NCBI RefSeq assembly: GCF_004379255.2
Contig: NC_056047.1
Location: forward strand, 17,312,293-17,376,292
Length of the DNA stretch: 64,000 nt
DNA from: Salvia splendens
Lineage: Eukaryota; Streptophyta; Magnoliopsida; Lamiales; Lamiaceae
Direction of reading: 5' to 3'
Shown: positions 1 through 11,700 of the stretch, piece by piece
Numbering within the stretch: the first letter of the stretch is position 1
Layout: each line of letters begins with the position of its first letter
Made by a program: the position numbers and the translations under genes
The notes under the pieces: model-generated
Told to the model about the DNA's origin: nothing
Seen by the model: only the letters and a program-made list of their open reading frames with translations
Database searches by the model: none

Positions 1-381
1 GTAAACCTATTATTGCAACCTAGTACTGCAACTTTTTTTTTTTGGACTTGGCCTTCTTTTTGCAGAACTATCTATAGAGTATGTGGATGGCTTTTGACAC
101 TTTTTTTGCTGGTATAGATCAATTAATCTTTTTAATAGGTTTTTTTTCCTCTTATTTGTTTAATATTTTGTTCTGTTTTATCTTTCTCCAAACCCCCAAC
201 CTTTGATGTAGGCATGTAGCTGTAGCTGTACTTATAATGGATTACAAAATCTGCGTACTTGGAGAAAGTTAATTTTCTATTGGTTTTGTCTGCCATTATG
301 TTATTTAATTTGTTGTTTATTTATTTCTTGGGGGTTCTGTTAATTTGCATCTAGTTGATACTAACTTTGTGATGCTTCCAG
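1..381 (+). other. intron of the TBP gene (window starts inside it)
   Basis: The first recognisable TBP exon begins at 382 after a CAG acceptor. The preceding codons of the conserved core are absent, so these bases are the tail of an intron whose upstream exon lies outside the window. The stretch is AT/T-rich and holds no ORF or repeat that I recognise. Confidence 0.75.
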
Positions 382-3049
382 CGTTTTGCTGCTGTGATTA
401 TGAGGATTCGAGAACCAAAAACCACAGCATTGATATTTGCATCTGGAAAGATGGTAAGTATTGAACTCCTGTGAAACCTTTTCAATTGTGCCTGGTGAAA
501 AGTTTGTGTTAAATATTTTCTGGTACTTTCATATTGGCACTGTTTTGGTGCTTCTGTTTATCCATCATTTAACTTTCCAACTCCAAGAGGGGATAATGAG
601 TACTCCGTCCGTCCCACCATAAGAGATGCGCTTCATTTAAGCACTCGTTTTAGGAAAATGATATTTAATAGTTAAAATGGAGAGAGAGTACTGTTCTCTA
701 CTTTATTCTCTCTCTTCACTTTAACTATTAAATACTCCCTCCGTACCGGACTACTCGCACATTTCCTTTTCGGCACGGAGATTAAAGAATGAGTGTATAG
801 CAAAGTCAACAATTGCGGCTGTAGGTGATAATTTTTACTAAAAATCGAAAGAGTGCAAATAACTTGGGACGCCCAGAAAGGAAATAAGTGCAAGTAGTCC
901 GGGACGGAGGGAGTATATCATTTTCCCAAAATGAGTGCTTAAAAGAAGCGCCTCGCTTATGGTGGGTGGGACGGAGGGAGTACTTGTTTTTAGCCCTACC
1001 AGATGTTTCTGTTTTCTATATATATGCTAATTTTCTCCCTTCATCTCTTCAGGTGTGTACAGGAGCCAAGAGTGAAGAGCAATCCAGATTGGCTGCCCGT
1101 AAGGTTGTGACATGAATATGTTTTTTTTTCTTCCAAATTTTGACTGAGGAGTTTCTTGTAAAAAAGTACTATTAGGGCCTTTTGATGCAATAAAAAAAGC
1201 TTAAGGCCCTTCCATAATGCCCTTCCATAATAAGTTATTTCAGTGTGCGACCTGGAATTATTATTTAAAAGTATCATGGGAATTCATTTATCTTATGTTC
1301 ACACGATCATCTTTCCTTCCTCTCACTTTACATTGATCCTAAACATTTCTTCAGTACGCTAGAATTATTCAGAAGCTTGGATTCCCTGCAAAATTCAAGG
1401 TACTATTCTCTATTCTCATACGCAATTGATGCTAACAACATCATATCGTATTGGTTTCACTCTTCAGAATGGAGTTTTTTACTTCATTTTTCTTCCTTTC
1501 CTCTTTCATAGGATTTCAAGATTCAGAACATAGTTGGCTCCTGTGATGTAAAATTTCCCATTCGACTTGAAGGGCTGGCCTATGCTCACGGAGCTTTTTC
1601 CAGTGTGAGTGATTCATTTGGCTATGTTTTATCTTGCTCCAAGATGTGATATTTTAGTCCAGTAAACCCAGTTGCATTTGGGTCTCCTCTGATCGGGCAT
1701 TTGTCTTGCCTACAAAGTCCAGTGATAGTTTATATTATATGAACTGGACCAAACGAAATCTTTGGACCTCACTTGCGTGTATTGAAAGTGCTACCTTCAG
1801 TGAAATTCTGCTTTATGTTACCTACATGTTACAAGGACCTAAAATATGCAGATTGCTTTAATGTGATAAATATTATGCGACTTACAAGTGCCTCATTTGG
1901 TTGTACTGTCTGTGACCTTTCGTGAAATTCTGCTTTATGTTACTTACAAGAACATTTAAAAAATATGTAGCTGAACACTTGTTTGTTTTATTGATTGGAT
2001 TTGATTTTGTATGCATTCTTGAATAAGAGTTATTAGAATCATAGGTTTTTCTGCCTTGCTGTATCATAATGTTATGTAAGATCTAGTTATCTTTTCCAAT
2101 TCATTAAATTTTTGTTTTCGGGGAAAAGATGCTTTATTAACTTGATTCTCAAAATTCACTCTTTGTTGTTTAAATGTATGATGGTTTTAGTTGATGTAGT
2201 CATGCAGACACCAAATTCTTAAGTTGACTTTGTTGAAGTACCCTCATGGTGTTTTTGTATCTTTAATTCTTTTGTTGGTTCAGTATGAGCCGGAACTGTT
2301 TCCTGGATTAATCTATCGAATGAAACAACCCAAGATCGTACTGCTTATCTTCGTTTCTGGGAAGATTGTCCTTACTGGAGCTAAGGTAGCTATTTCTGAC
2401 TTGCCATCCTCGAGTTGATAGTTTTGTACTCCACTAGCTAATTGTATGATGAGATGATAACACTTTTTTTCTAACTTTTTCAGGTCAGAGATGAGACCTA
2501 CACTGCCTTTGAGAATATATACCCTGTTCTTACAGAATTCCGGAAAGTTCAGCAATGGTATGGTGATAATGGTGTTGTGTACTTCAATTTTTATTATGAG
2601 TGGTATTTTTTGTTTATTTTGCATTCATCACCTCGACTAATGGATTTATGTGTGCCTAAGGAGCCGTTCTGGTTCATATGTCGTTGAAATTAGTTCCCTT
2701 GTCATCGAAGTTGCGTTTTTCTGGCAGCGGTAACATAAGATTCATCATGGTATTAATATGTTGGAAGCCACATAAATTGACAAGCTTGAGATCATTTAGA
2801 TAGAACGAACCATTTCACGAGACCACCATTGACATGTAACTTCCAAAAAGGTTTGATGTATGATATAGTCCCATTGAATAGTTTAGTAAACTAATGAGCA
2901 GTTGTATCCTCCCATTAATTTAACTACCAAATCAGAGGTATATAGCAAATCAAATGATGGTGTGGGTGTGATGTTCTGAGTCTGGTTAGCTTTGTTAATA
3001 TGCATATTTGTATAAAAGCTTACACTAAGCAGACTCTCTTGTATTCAGA
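382..3049 (+). CDS. TBP: TATA-binding protein (TBP), 3' part, seven exons
   Basis: General transcription initiation factor that binds the TATA box in TFIID and also serves Pol I and Pol III. Coding exons: 382-453, 1053-1103, 1355-1399, 1512-1604, 2284-2385, 2484-2557 and the single base 3049. All have GT-AG junctions. The translation starts [19 protein letters not shown] and continues with [53 protein letters not shown] (cut here to the key part), [17 protein letters not shown] and EFRKVQQ. These are the two saddle repeats of the TBP core, here from the end of repeat 1 through repeat 2. The N-terminal part lies upstream of the window. The stop codon is split by the last intron: TG at 2556-2557 and A at 3049. 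The product then ends in QQ, as Arabidopsis TBPs do. A nested MITE sits in the first intron. Family assignment is very secure. Confidence 0.95.
601..982. mobile_element. Stowaway-type MITE (outer copy of a nested pair)
   Basis: The left end TACTCCGTCCGTCCCACCAT and the right end ATGGTGGGTGGGACGGAGGG plus AGTA are inverted repeats, flanked by the TA dinucleotide duplication typical of Tc1/mariner MITEs. Subterminal sequences (AGATGCGCTTC.. / ..GAAGCGCCTC) also match inverted. It is interrupted by a second MITE at 733-915. It lies in a TBP intron. Confidence 0.85.
733..915. mobile_element. Stowaway-type MITE nested inside the 601-982 MITE
   Basis: Ends TACTCCCTCCGTACCGGACT and AGTCCGGGACGGAGGGAGTA form terminal inverted repeats with TA at both edges. 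A copy of the same family in the opposite orientation lies at 31523-31705. The sequence of the outer MITE resumes on both sides. Confidence 0.88.
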
Positions 3050-4552
3050 TTCTTGATGAAGTTGGATGTCTGACTCTAAAGGAGGGAAAGAAGAGGTCAA
3101 GTTCTGTGCTGGTTTGGGATTGAAGTGTAAATATGATTAGGGGATTAGACTGGCTGGTTGGGTAATACTGTTCCTGGTAGGGGAATGAAGCAAGGCCTTT
3201 TTTGAACTGTCAGTGCCTCCACATATTTAATGTGTATTCGGAGGGGGAAAAAAAAAGATAAATAAACTGTAGTGAGTTTCTTTTCTCTTTGCCTCCCATC
3301 AAATCATATACTGTTATTGTATTTTTTTTCCATGTAAGATTGTTGAACCATTGTCTGCTCATGCTTGTTCTTTCAGTACAAATGAATGAGTTTCTACATT
3401 AATTTAAGCGCATCTCTCTCTAATGCAATGTTATAAATGAACTATTAAGATTATGAGTTTAAATAAAATTGATTGTGAGCTGTCAGATTTAGCCAGCGTA
3501 TGATCCAGTTTATAAGTGATGGAATCGAATATTTTGTTGTATATCTATAATAATTGTATTGTTTAGGTATGTTATGGTATTAATTTTATATCTAATAATA
3601 TTAATCAATATTAATACTTCCTTTGTCCTATAATAATAGAGTCATTTGTGACTGGATACGGTTTAGATACGTAATTAGTAAACTAGGTGAGAGATTCAAA
3701 GAAAAAATTATCGGTATGTGTTACTGGAATAAGGCGTACCTTGTTAGAAAGAAAGAACAAATAGAAAGGGTATTTTTAGGAGACATATAAAGTATAACTT
3801 TTATATTTTGAAATTTTAATTGTCATATAAATAGTAGGTATCTCATGAAAAAATGAGGAGCGAAAAAAGAGAGGGAGAGAGAGAACAGATGCGATGACAG
3901 GAAGAGAAGAGAGGAGAGATAGGAAAATGGAAGTATTTTATGCAATTTTAAGGTTCAAGGGCAAAAATGAAAATTAAAAGACCTGGACTTAAAAGGTGTA
4001 AAGTACATTTTCTAGAGACTAAATTTGAGGTTTACTCTAAAATAAATATGAATTAATATAATATAAAGTTCATGTAAAAAAAAAAGAGACACTTAATTGT
4101 GATTAGGTGAAAAGTAAAGTTGAAATACTTAATAAAAATTTCAATAAACAAAACTGAATTAGAATATACTCACTTGGGGGCCGGGCGCCTTCTTCTAGCG
4201 TAGTTCACTGTGCACGAGGGTCGGGATCTTATTTGAATTATTAATAATTAATTTACATTAAAATCATGATACATTGAGATAATTAAATGAAAAACCAACA
4301 CATTTAAATATGTAAAGTCATATAATTGAAATTTAATAATAGTAACGGGCATGCCCATGCAAACTTTAATGGCAATTTCAGTAGCCTCTTGTGTTGAATT
4401 GATTGGGCGATGAGGAAATGAATGTGAGCGTAGAGCAGAGGATTTGGGTTGGTTACGATTCAGATCTCAAATTAAGGAAATGAATCACAAATTCAGTTTG
4501 CTCTCACATATGATCTCAATTTCCTCTGTTGAACTTGAATTGATTGCCGGAT
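3050..4552 (+). other. TBP 3'UTR, intergenic DNA and pyruvate kinase promoter/5'UTR
   Basis: The first few hundred bases are the TBP 3'UTR (last exon from 3049). 3400-4180 is AT-rich intergenic DNA with a purine-rich patch at 3845-3930. A short GC-richer patch lies near 4180-4225. The last 150 bases before 4553 are probably the 5'UTR of the pyruvate kinase gene. No gene is seen. Confidence 0.6.
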
Positions 4553-6678
4553 ATGGAGATCAGCAAAAACGCACGCCCCAACACCAAAATCGTCTGCACG
4601 CTCGGACCGGCGTCTCGCTCTGTTCCCATGGCCGAGAAGCTACTGCTCGCCGGGATGAACGTCGCGCGATTCAATTTCTCTCACGGCTCGCATGAATACC
4701 ATCAGGAGACTCTCGAAAATCTCCGCCAGGCCATGGAAAACACCGGCATCCTCTCTGCTGTCATGCTCGACACCAAGGTTTTCCTTTCTCCCGCTCCGAT
4801 TAGATTTCAGAATTAGGGATTGAATTCACTTTCTCCCTTCAATTCCAGCTTATTAGTATTGTTTTACTGCAATTCAGCTCTGGATTAGATCTCGATGCTT
4901 CAATTCTAAGTTAATTATGCAAATTTTACAAGCATATAATCCTGATTGTGATGCTTTTCTCAATAATGATCAAGTAGATTAGAAGAATTCTCATGTTGAA
5001 ATTCAAATGATTAACGTCTCAAAAACTGCATGTTTGCTTCTTTAACATTTTATGCAGGGTCCAGAAATTCGAACTGGCTTCTTGAAGGACGGCAAGTCTG
5101 TTCAGCTTAAGCAGGGCCAAGAGATAACAGTTTCCACTGACTATGACATTAAGGGTGATGAAGAGATGATTAGCATGAGCTACAAGAAGTTGGCTCAGGA
5201 TGTTTATCCAGGGAGTGTGATACTCTGTGCTGATGGCACCATCACTTTTACTGTTTTGTCTTGTGACAAAGAGAAAGGTTTGGTACGATGCCGATGTGAG
5301 AACACGGCAATGCTTGGTGAGAGAAAGAATGTCAATCTTCCTGGAGTGATTGTGGACCTCCCAACTTTGACAGACAAGGACAAGGAGGATATAATGAAAT
5401 GGGGAGTTCCTAATAAAATTGACATGATTGCTCTTTCTTTTGTGCGCAAAGGTTCTGACTTGCTCGAGGTTCGTAAGTTGCTGGGTGAACATGCTAAAAG
5501 CATCCTTCTCATGTCCAAGGTCAGTGCACTACTTTTATGCCTAGTTGATTCAGAAAGAAACTGTGCATTGCTCTGTTCTTGATTTCTTTAAGATTTGGCT
5601 ACTGTGGCTTCTTGGTAAAACTATAACTGTGAAAAGTGAGAATACACAGTCAATTTTTGCGGTGTTAAAATTTGGTTGGTTATAGTTATTGAGGAGTTTT
5701 GGAATGTTGGAAACGGATTTTCGTGCTAATTATTGGTGTTCTCTACTAGGCTCATATCGAATCGATTTTGTTAGTTTTTTCTTGTTTTCAACAAAACCAT
5801 CCATATGATGAGTCTTCGTGATGCAGAAGGCAGTGAATGATATGTTCTCACATTATATCTATTAGGTTGAAAATCAAGAAGGGGTGGCAAATTTCGATGA
5901 AATTCTTGCCAATACAGATGCTTTTATGGTTGCAAGAGGTGATCTAGGAATGGAAATTCCTATTGAGAAGATATTTTTGGCCCAGAAAGTCATGATTTAC
6001 AAGTGCAACATCCATGGAAAACCTGTGGTCACAGCTACACAGATGTTGGAGTCCATGATCAAGTCCTCAAGACCAACTCGAGCAGAAGCCACTGACGTTG
6101 CCAATGCTGTTCTTGACGGAACAGACTGTGTAATGCTCAGTGGCGAAACAGCTGCAGGAGCTTATCCAGAACTCGCAGTTGCTACCATGGCAAAGATTTG
6201 TCTAGAAGCTGAGAGTACAATTGACTACGCTGATGTATTCAAGCGCATCACGGCAAATGCACCGGTCCCCATGAGCCCATTAGAGAGTCTTGCATCATCG
6301 GCTGTTCGGACAGCTAACTCAGCGCAAGCTGCCCTAATTTTGGTCCTAACTAGAGGAGGAAGTACTGCTAAGCTGGTTGCTAAGTACAGGCCAGGCATGC
6401 CGATATTGTCCGTGGTGGTTCCTGAAATAAAGACAGATACCTTCGATTGGTCATGCAGTGATGAATCTCCGGCTAGGCACAGCCTTATATTCAGGGGTCT
6501 GGTTCCGATTCTCTGTGCAGGATCTGCAAGGGCTTCTCATGAAGAGTCCACAGAGGAAGCACTGGAATTTTCTCTTCAGCATGCTAAAACAAAAGGTCTC
6601 TGCAAGGCCGGGGATGCTGTCGTGGCTCTTCACCGAATTGGAACGGCGTCTATCATCAAAATTGTCACTGTGAAGTGA
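4553..6678 (+). CDS. PK: cytosolic pyruvate kinase, three exons, complete (499 aa)
   Basis: Last step of glycolysis: phosphoenolpyruvate plus ADP to pyruvate plus ATP, in the cytosol. Exons are 4553-4777, 5058-5519 and 5866-6678, all GT-AG and phase 0, giving 499 residues, close to the roughly 510 of plant cytosolic isoforms. Near the N-terminus TKIVCTLGPASRSVPM and AGMNVARFNFSHG carry the substrate-binding start of the barrel. MLDTKGPEIRTGF spans the first junction. The catalytic-lysine signature MSKVENQEG spans the second. MVARGDLGMEIP binds the divalent cation, and MLSGETAAGAYP follows. The C-terminal domain ends FDWSCSDESPARHSL..HRIG..IKIVTVK. The first ATG of the conserved frame is at 4553. 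There is no plastid transit peptide. I see no disabling lesion. Confidence 0.96.
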
Positions 6679-7058
6679 TTCTGAGATGACATGGATTGTT
6701 ACCGGTGAACAAACCATCAAACTTTCTTATATGTTTTTCTTTTTTAATTCTTTTTTTGTTTTGTTCACCATATTTGACAGGGTGTTATTTTCAGTTTGCA
6801 CCCTGGAAATAAATGTAATTCGGCACATTTCAAACTCAGATATAATAAAATTAGTCAGGAGATGAAATAAATGTAAATAATGCTGTTGTCATATCACCAA
6901 ATACTCGATGCAGATTCACCGAATACTGTCTCCTACGAAAGTATACAGTTGAAGTTGAGAGTTGGCTGAAACTGAAACAGCCTAAGTAGTAATTGATCTT
7001 CCTATATCGAACAATACGAGTATATACGCATATTATGTACTGATGACATGCAAAATAC
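6679..7058. other. convergent 3'UTRs of pyruvate kinase and the RING gene
   Basis: The two genes face each other here and their 3' ends are 380 bases apart. The stretch is AT-rich with several AATAAA-like motifs (AATAAATG near 6809 and 6867). Nothing else is recognised. Confidence 0.6.
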
Positions 7059-7922
7059 TCAGTTTTCATGATCCTCAGTTGCAGATGGAGGTGTTGGTGC
7101 ATCGTGCGATTGAACCAAAGCGGTGAAAGGCCAGAAAAGCGGAACAGAGAATCGTCTCCCGTTGTCACTTATCCTATTATCTGGAGTGCTATTATCAGAG
7201 ACAAGCTTAGAGTCATCAGCCGGTAGCTGATACCTACAGACGGGGCAAGAGCTATGCAGGTCGAGCCAGGGCCCGATACACATCTCATGGAACTTATGTT
7301 TACAAGGCATCTCCTTAAGGTGAGCCCCCTCGTCACAGTCGTCCAAACAAACAGCACACTGCATCGGCTCGTGGATGGTGACAGAGGGCAGGGCGTCGAT
7401 CACCTCTTTCTGCGCAGGCAGAGTGCCATACCGGTTGGCATCATTCTCGGACAAGTGCTGCAGCAGCAAGTCAAGACCAGGGCCTATGAAGTAGTCACCG
7501 AGAGAGGCAAAGGGGGGACGGTCCCCCTGAAGCACGATGGTCTGGTTGAAGGGGTTGATCAAGATCACACGCTGTGCTTGTGCTTCCCTCTCCTGATTAT
7601 GATGATCAGCCAGCATTCCAGCTCGAATGCTTTGGAGGAACTGGAGAATGGCGGCTGAGTTCCTCGACCTCCGCCTGGTCGTGAGCTGAGAACCATCCTC
7701 AGCCTCCGTCTCCATCAAGGGACGGGGGCGGATGGGGTTAGCCATCATGCTGAGCAAGATAGGCGCCCAGAGGGAGAGGGCGCGGTTGTTGGATTCGGAG
7801 ATTTCCTCTTCGAGGAAGCCGCTGCCACAAACAGGGCATGTCATGGCTTCACTATCCGTGATGGGATTGACTGTTTGAGAGCACATGTGACACCAGTACC
7901 TCGCTTGCTCCATACTTGACAT
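7059..7922 (-). CDS. RING-H2 E3 ubiquitin ligase with N-terminal zinc ribbon (287 aa)
   Basis: Transfers ubiquitin from an E2 to substrates. The single coding exon begins MSSMEQARYWCHMCSQTV. An N-terminal zinc-ribbon (CHMC..CPVC, about residues 11-35) is followed by a basic, low-complexity linker. A RING-H2 finger lies near residues 195-240: CAVCLDDCDEGAHL, CKHKFHEMCI, WLDLHSSCPVCR, with the C3H2C3 ligands all present. This is the zinc-ribbon-plus-RING layout of plant RING1/RDUF-like ligases. The substrate cannot be inferred. The start is the first ATG after a predicted 5'UTR intron (7926-8005). It is the only intact intronless gene in the window. Confidence 0.9.
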   Translation of the reverse strand: MSSMEQARYWCHMCSQTVNPITDSEAMTCPVCGSGFLEEEISESNNRALSLWAPILLSMMANPIRPRPLMETEAEDGSQLTTRRRSRNSAAILQFLQSIRAGMLADHHNQEREAQAQRVILINPFNQTIVLQGDRPPFASLGDYFIGPGLDLLLQHLSENDANRYGTLPAQKEVIDALPSVTIHEPMQCAVCLDDCDEGAHLKEMPCKHKFHEMCIGPWLDLHSSCPVCRYQLPADDSKLVSDNSTPDNRISDNGRRFSVPLFWPFTALVQSHDAPTPPSATEDHEN

Positions 7923-7925
7923 CAC

Positions 7926-8005
7926 CTGCAATAAACATAAACATAAACACACAAGTTTTGATTTTGAATGATGTGAAAACATGAAATGGATTTGGTTAGG
8001 TTTAC
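7926..8005 (-). other. predicted 5'UTR intron of the RING gene
   Basis: On the minus strand a donor (CTTG|GTAAACC, boundary 8005/8006) and an acceptor (TTGCAG|GTGATG, boundary 7926/7925) bracket 80 bases just upstream of the start codon. Without splicing the upstream frame would stay open into the leader, with residues that do not look conserved. Confidence 0.6.
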
Positions 8006-8702
8006 CAAGATTGAGGTTGATAATTGGAAAAGAGTTGTCGGACAAGTCACTGACAAAGGCAGCCAGAGACAGTCGCAATCTTTTCCAAATGATGATTTGG
8101 AATGAATAAGACGATGAAGATGGTGATGATGTGATTATTCATTTTTTCTTGGAAGAAAAAAGGAAGTAATAAATTTATCTAATCCCAATTAACACTGGAT
8201 GGCGCTCCATAATCTTCCAACTTGCAAACCGCGTTCTGTCATCCAATCCATTTTCACCAACAAAACAATCAACTCTCATTCATCAATCATTTCCTTAACT
8301 CTAATGGTTACTATATTTTTATTTCTAATCTTATCCGACCACGTAGGGTCTTTTTGCACCCTAACTAAAATTAGGAGGTATTTTGTGCTATAATATAGCT
8401 ATAGATAATTATAATTGTTGCCCACTTGAAAGCATAGTGTAAGATCCATTCCTTGTTTTGATTGGTTGCTTATATCCAAAGAAAAACAAAGCCCTGGAAG
8501 ATAAAGAGGTTGGTTAAAACCAACAGCAAGACTAGTTGGAACATACATGTACACAACAAATCTTCTCATCACATTTTAGCTGCAAAAAGAATACATGATT
8601 GATATCTGTACAAATCTTGCTTTTCCACCTATCTATCAGACTCATCTCATCTCAATGAGGAAAAACTAATCCACCAAACAAAAAGAATCATCCGCAATTG
8701 GC
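8006..8702 (-). other. RING 5' region and 3'UTR of the membrane-protein gene
   Basis: 8006-8200 should hold the first non-coding exon and promoter of the RING gene. 8450-8702 is probably the 3'UTR of the next minus-strand gene, whose stop is at 8703-8705. No repeat or further gene is seen. Confidence 0.5.
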
Positions 8703-11700
8703 TCAGACCACCTGGGCCTTTCTTATATCTTTCTCAACCTGAAATTAAACAAGATTTCCACACTTCTGTTAGATATGTACTGCATGAGGCTTAACTTCAT
8801 TCATTTCTATGCTTCAAACAAAAATATTAATCACGTCATCAAGAACCTCATCCGATCTATATTTAATTTCAGAATATGTATTGACAGTTTATAATAAGAT
8901 ATATGGGGACCATGAGAAATTATTGTGTACTCCATAACAGAGACTATTCTTTTTATCAGTTTCACAACTATGAGGTTTTACTATACTGCAATTAGGAGAT
9001 GTAGAGCAAAGACTTACATCATTAGAATGAAAAGGTTTCCCTGGAGATGCATTAGGATAAACAGTTTCAGCAGTAGATTCAGAGTTACCTACAGAATTGC
9101 CATGAGCTGGGCCAGCCTGACATCAAAAGGAAGGCATGCAAACGTTAAAGTCATCTGTAGTAGACAAAAGTATAAGGATTGCATTTCATCAGTATCAAAT
9201 CACTAAAAGAGAAGATGCAAAATTCAACACAAAGCCCTTGAAAATTGCTAGGTTTATTTAAGCAGTCCACATGGCTCCCATACCTATCAAACCTAACATG
9301 GCAATATATATACAAGCAGATTTCATGCTAGGTGAATCTTCTTAAAAAAACCGTAAGCAGTCAACCACCAGCTCTTATTGACTAGGCGGTGATGATAATG
9401 ACTACAAAAAGCGGTACAATAAAAACTCCAAAAAAGTTCAAGGTTGATCTTTAAATTCAATGCGACTCTAGACCTCTTTGAGGCTCTATTCCACCAGTCC
9501 TTATGAATATCTGGGATGGAGAATCACTATAAGTAGATGCCAGAGACAATATACAAGATGAATATTTCTAAAAAATAATTATTAAAAAATGGGCCACTCA
9601 CCCCCTTAAATGGCCTCATAAGGAGGAAGGTTATCTATACTTATAGAGATTAGATGAGATCATCACCAAGTCGATGTGGGACAAGATTTAGACATTTAAC
9701 ACGCCCCTGCACATGTGGGCCGAAATTACACATTGGACTTCCATCACAAGGGTAGGCAAGACAAGAGATAAGAACCATCATCGATGTGAGCTGGAATGAA
9801 CATTGGACTTCCACTCATGAGGCAGATTAGAGATAAAGAGAAATCCATAATCGACTTGGACCCGCTCTAATACCATATTAGAAATGAGCCACTCACCCCC
9901 TTAAAAGGCCTCATAAGGGGGAAGGTAATCCACATTTATACAGAGTAAATGGGATCTTCACCAAGTCGATGTAGGACAAGATTTAGACATTTAACAATGA
10001 TTTTAGATAAGTCACAAAATAAACTAAATCAATTGTTTGCGTAACAAAAGCAGGTTGAATCTTAGTGGGGGAATTGTAGGGGTGGAGGAGGCGTTCAGAC
10101 TTGGTGTCTATGATTGTAGTTTATGTTTTTCTTTTACCATTTATTTTTTGTTGAGGACTAGAGGTGGAAGGAAAAGGCAGAGCATAAAGAAGATATACGT
10201 AATCTTAGAAGGTAATATACATGGAAATGAAATACTTTTTGCATGTGATAAATCATTACCATTATTTTGTTCCAAAGATATTATTCATTACCCAAAAGCC
10301 CCTTAACCTTAAGGCATTAAGTTTTGGATGAATGCCGGCATGCATGAACAGCACATAAACTTCAAAATAAATAAGATTGCACATAGCTGTATCACTCTGA
10401 AACTCAAAATTAACCGAAAACATCTTACGTTAGAAGTCCTTTAAGCTGGCATTATCCAATATTGTTTTAGTATAAAACCTGGAAGTGGTCCTACTCCTTT
10501 ACCATCTAAAAAATACGTTTTAAATTTAAAAAAAGTATTGCACCGAGAAAATTGGTGAAGTCATGTCCTGCCTCAGAAGACCTGATTAAGAGACTTTTCA
10601 GCCTAACATTTCAGCGGCATGGTGAACATGTTCCATCTATTGTCTGGAACACATTGCTCAATCTGATAACAAAAAAATTCGTGGGAAAGAGATTGAGTGG
10701 ACGTCCTACTGGCTTTAATATAGGATTAAGACTCTCCTAAATCTGATAAGTAGGACAATGCAATGTAAAAATCTTAGGCAATTCCTGATGGAAATAGAAG
10801 CAAATGGAATTTGCTTATGCACTCATAGAAGTCAGAATGTACAATAATCTATCTCCATCCCTGCAGTGATGAAGTCACTCGCAAAAGAGGCCAGAGCAAC
10901 TTTTCCATTAATGTTGTCTGATGGGCTACTCCTTAAGTGAAGTATCCAACAGCATATTGATCATATTTAGAGAGAGTTTATTTGGTCTACCACACAATTG
11001 CATGAGACTGAAAGAACAGAAAGAGCTTTAAACATGCGTTAAAGATTAGTTGGGAAATGGACTTTATACCAATCTCTTTGTGAATTTCGAACCCCCTAGA
11101 TCTAAAGAAGGTTGGTACTTGGTATGGTACATGAAGATTATGCATGCCATCAAAAGTTGTGATCAGTGTTGTCAAAATGTCGTTCGGGGTCTCTCGGGTC
11201 GCTCGGGTCGCCTGGGTCGAGATCATCACCGCCCCAACATGGGTGGGTTGATCGAGATACAGGGTCGCCGCTGGGTCGCCTGGGTCGAGTGGGTCGCCTG
11301 GGTCGAGTGAGTCGCCTGGGTCGCCCTAAACACATGCTATCTCTGATTTCTCAAATCTCTCACATGTTTTCTGACTCTCTCAATCACAATTCTCTATATA
11401 TATGCATGCACCACATCAAACTTTTCAAACCTACTTTCTACACTTTAGAATTCGGCCTCTTCACTCCTAAACAAATAAACAATTCAAAGATCTTTTGCTG
11501 CCACCCTTCATATATTCCTTTGTTTTGATATTTTCAGACAATGATTTCAATTATTTATTGTGTTATGACTTATGAATTGTTTTGATATTTTGATCATTTC
11601 TATTTTCCATTTTATCTCTATTCACATGAATTGAATCTACATTTATATTATCTGATATATTATAAACATTAGAGCAATATATTTATTTTATTTAATATTA

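Noticed and set aside
3612..3870. A sequence starting TACTTCCTTTGTCCTATAAT like a MITE end
   Set aside because: No matching inverted right end with TA was found, so a complete MITE cannot be supported.
11166..11528. Open frames of Arg/Gly/Ser-rich sequence on both strands over the GGGTCG repeats
   Set aside because: They are by-products of the minisatellite in the hAT element. The repeat explains all the residues and no start context or homology supports a gene.
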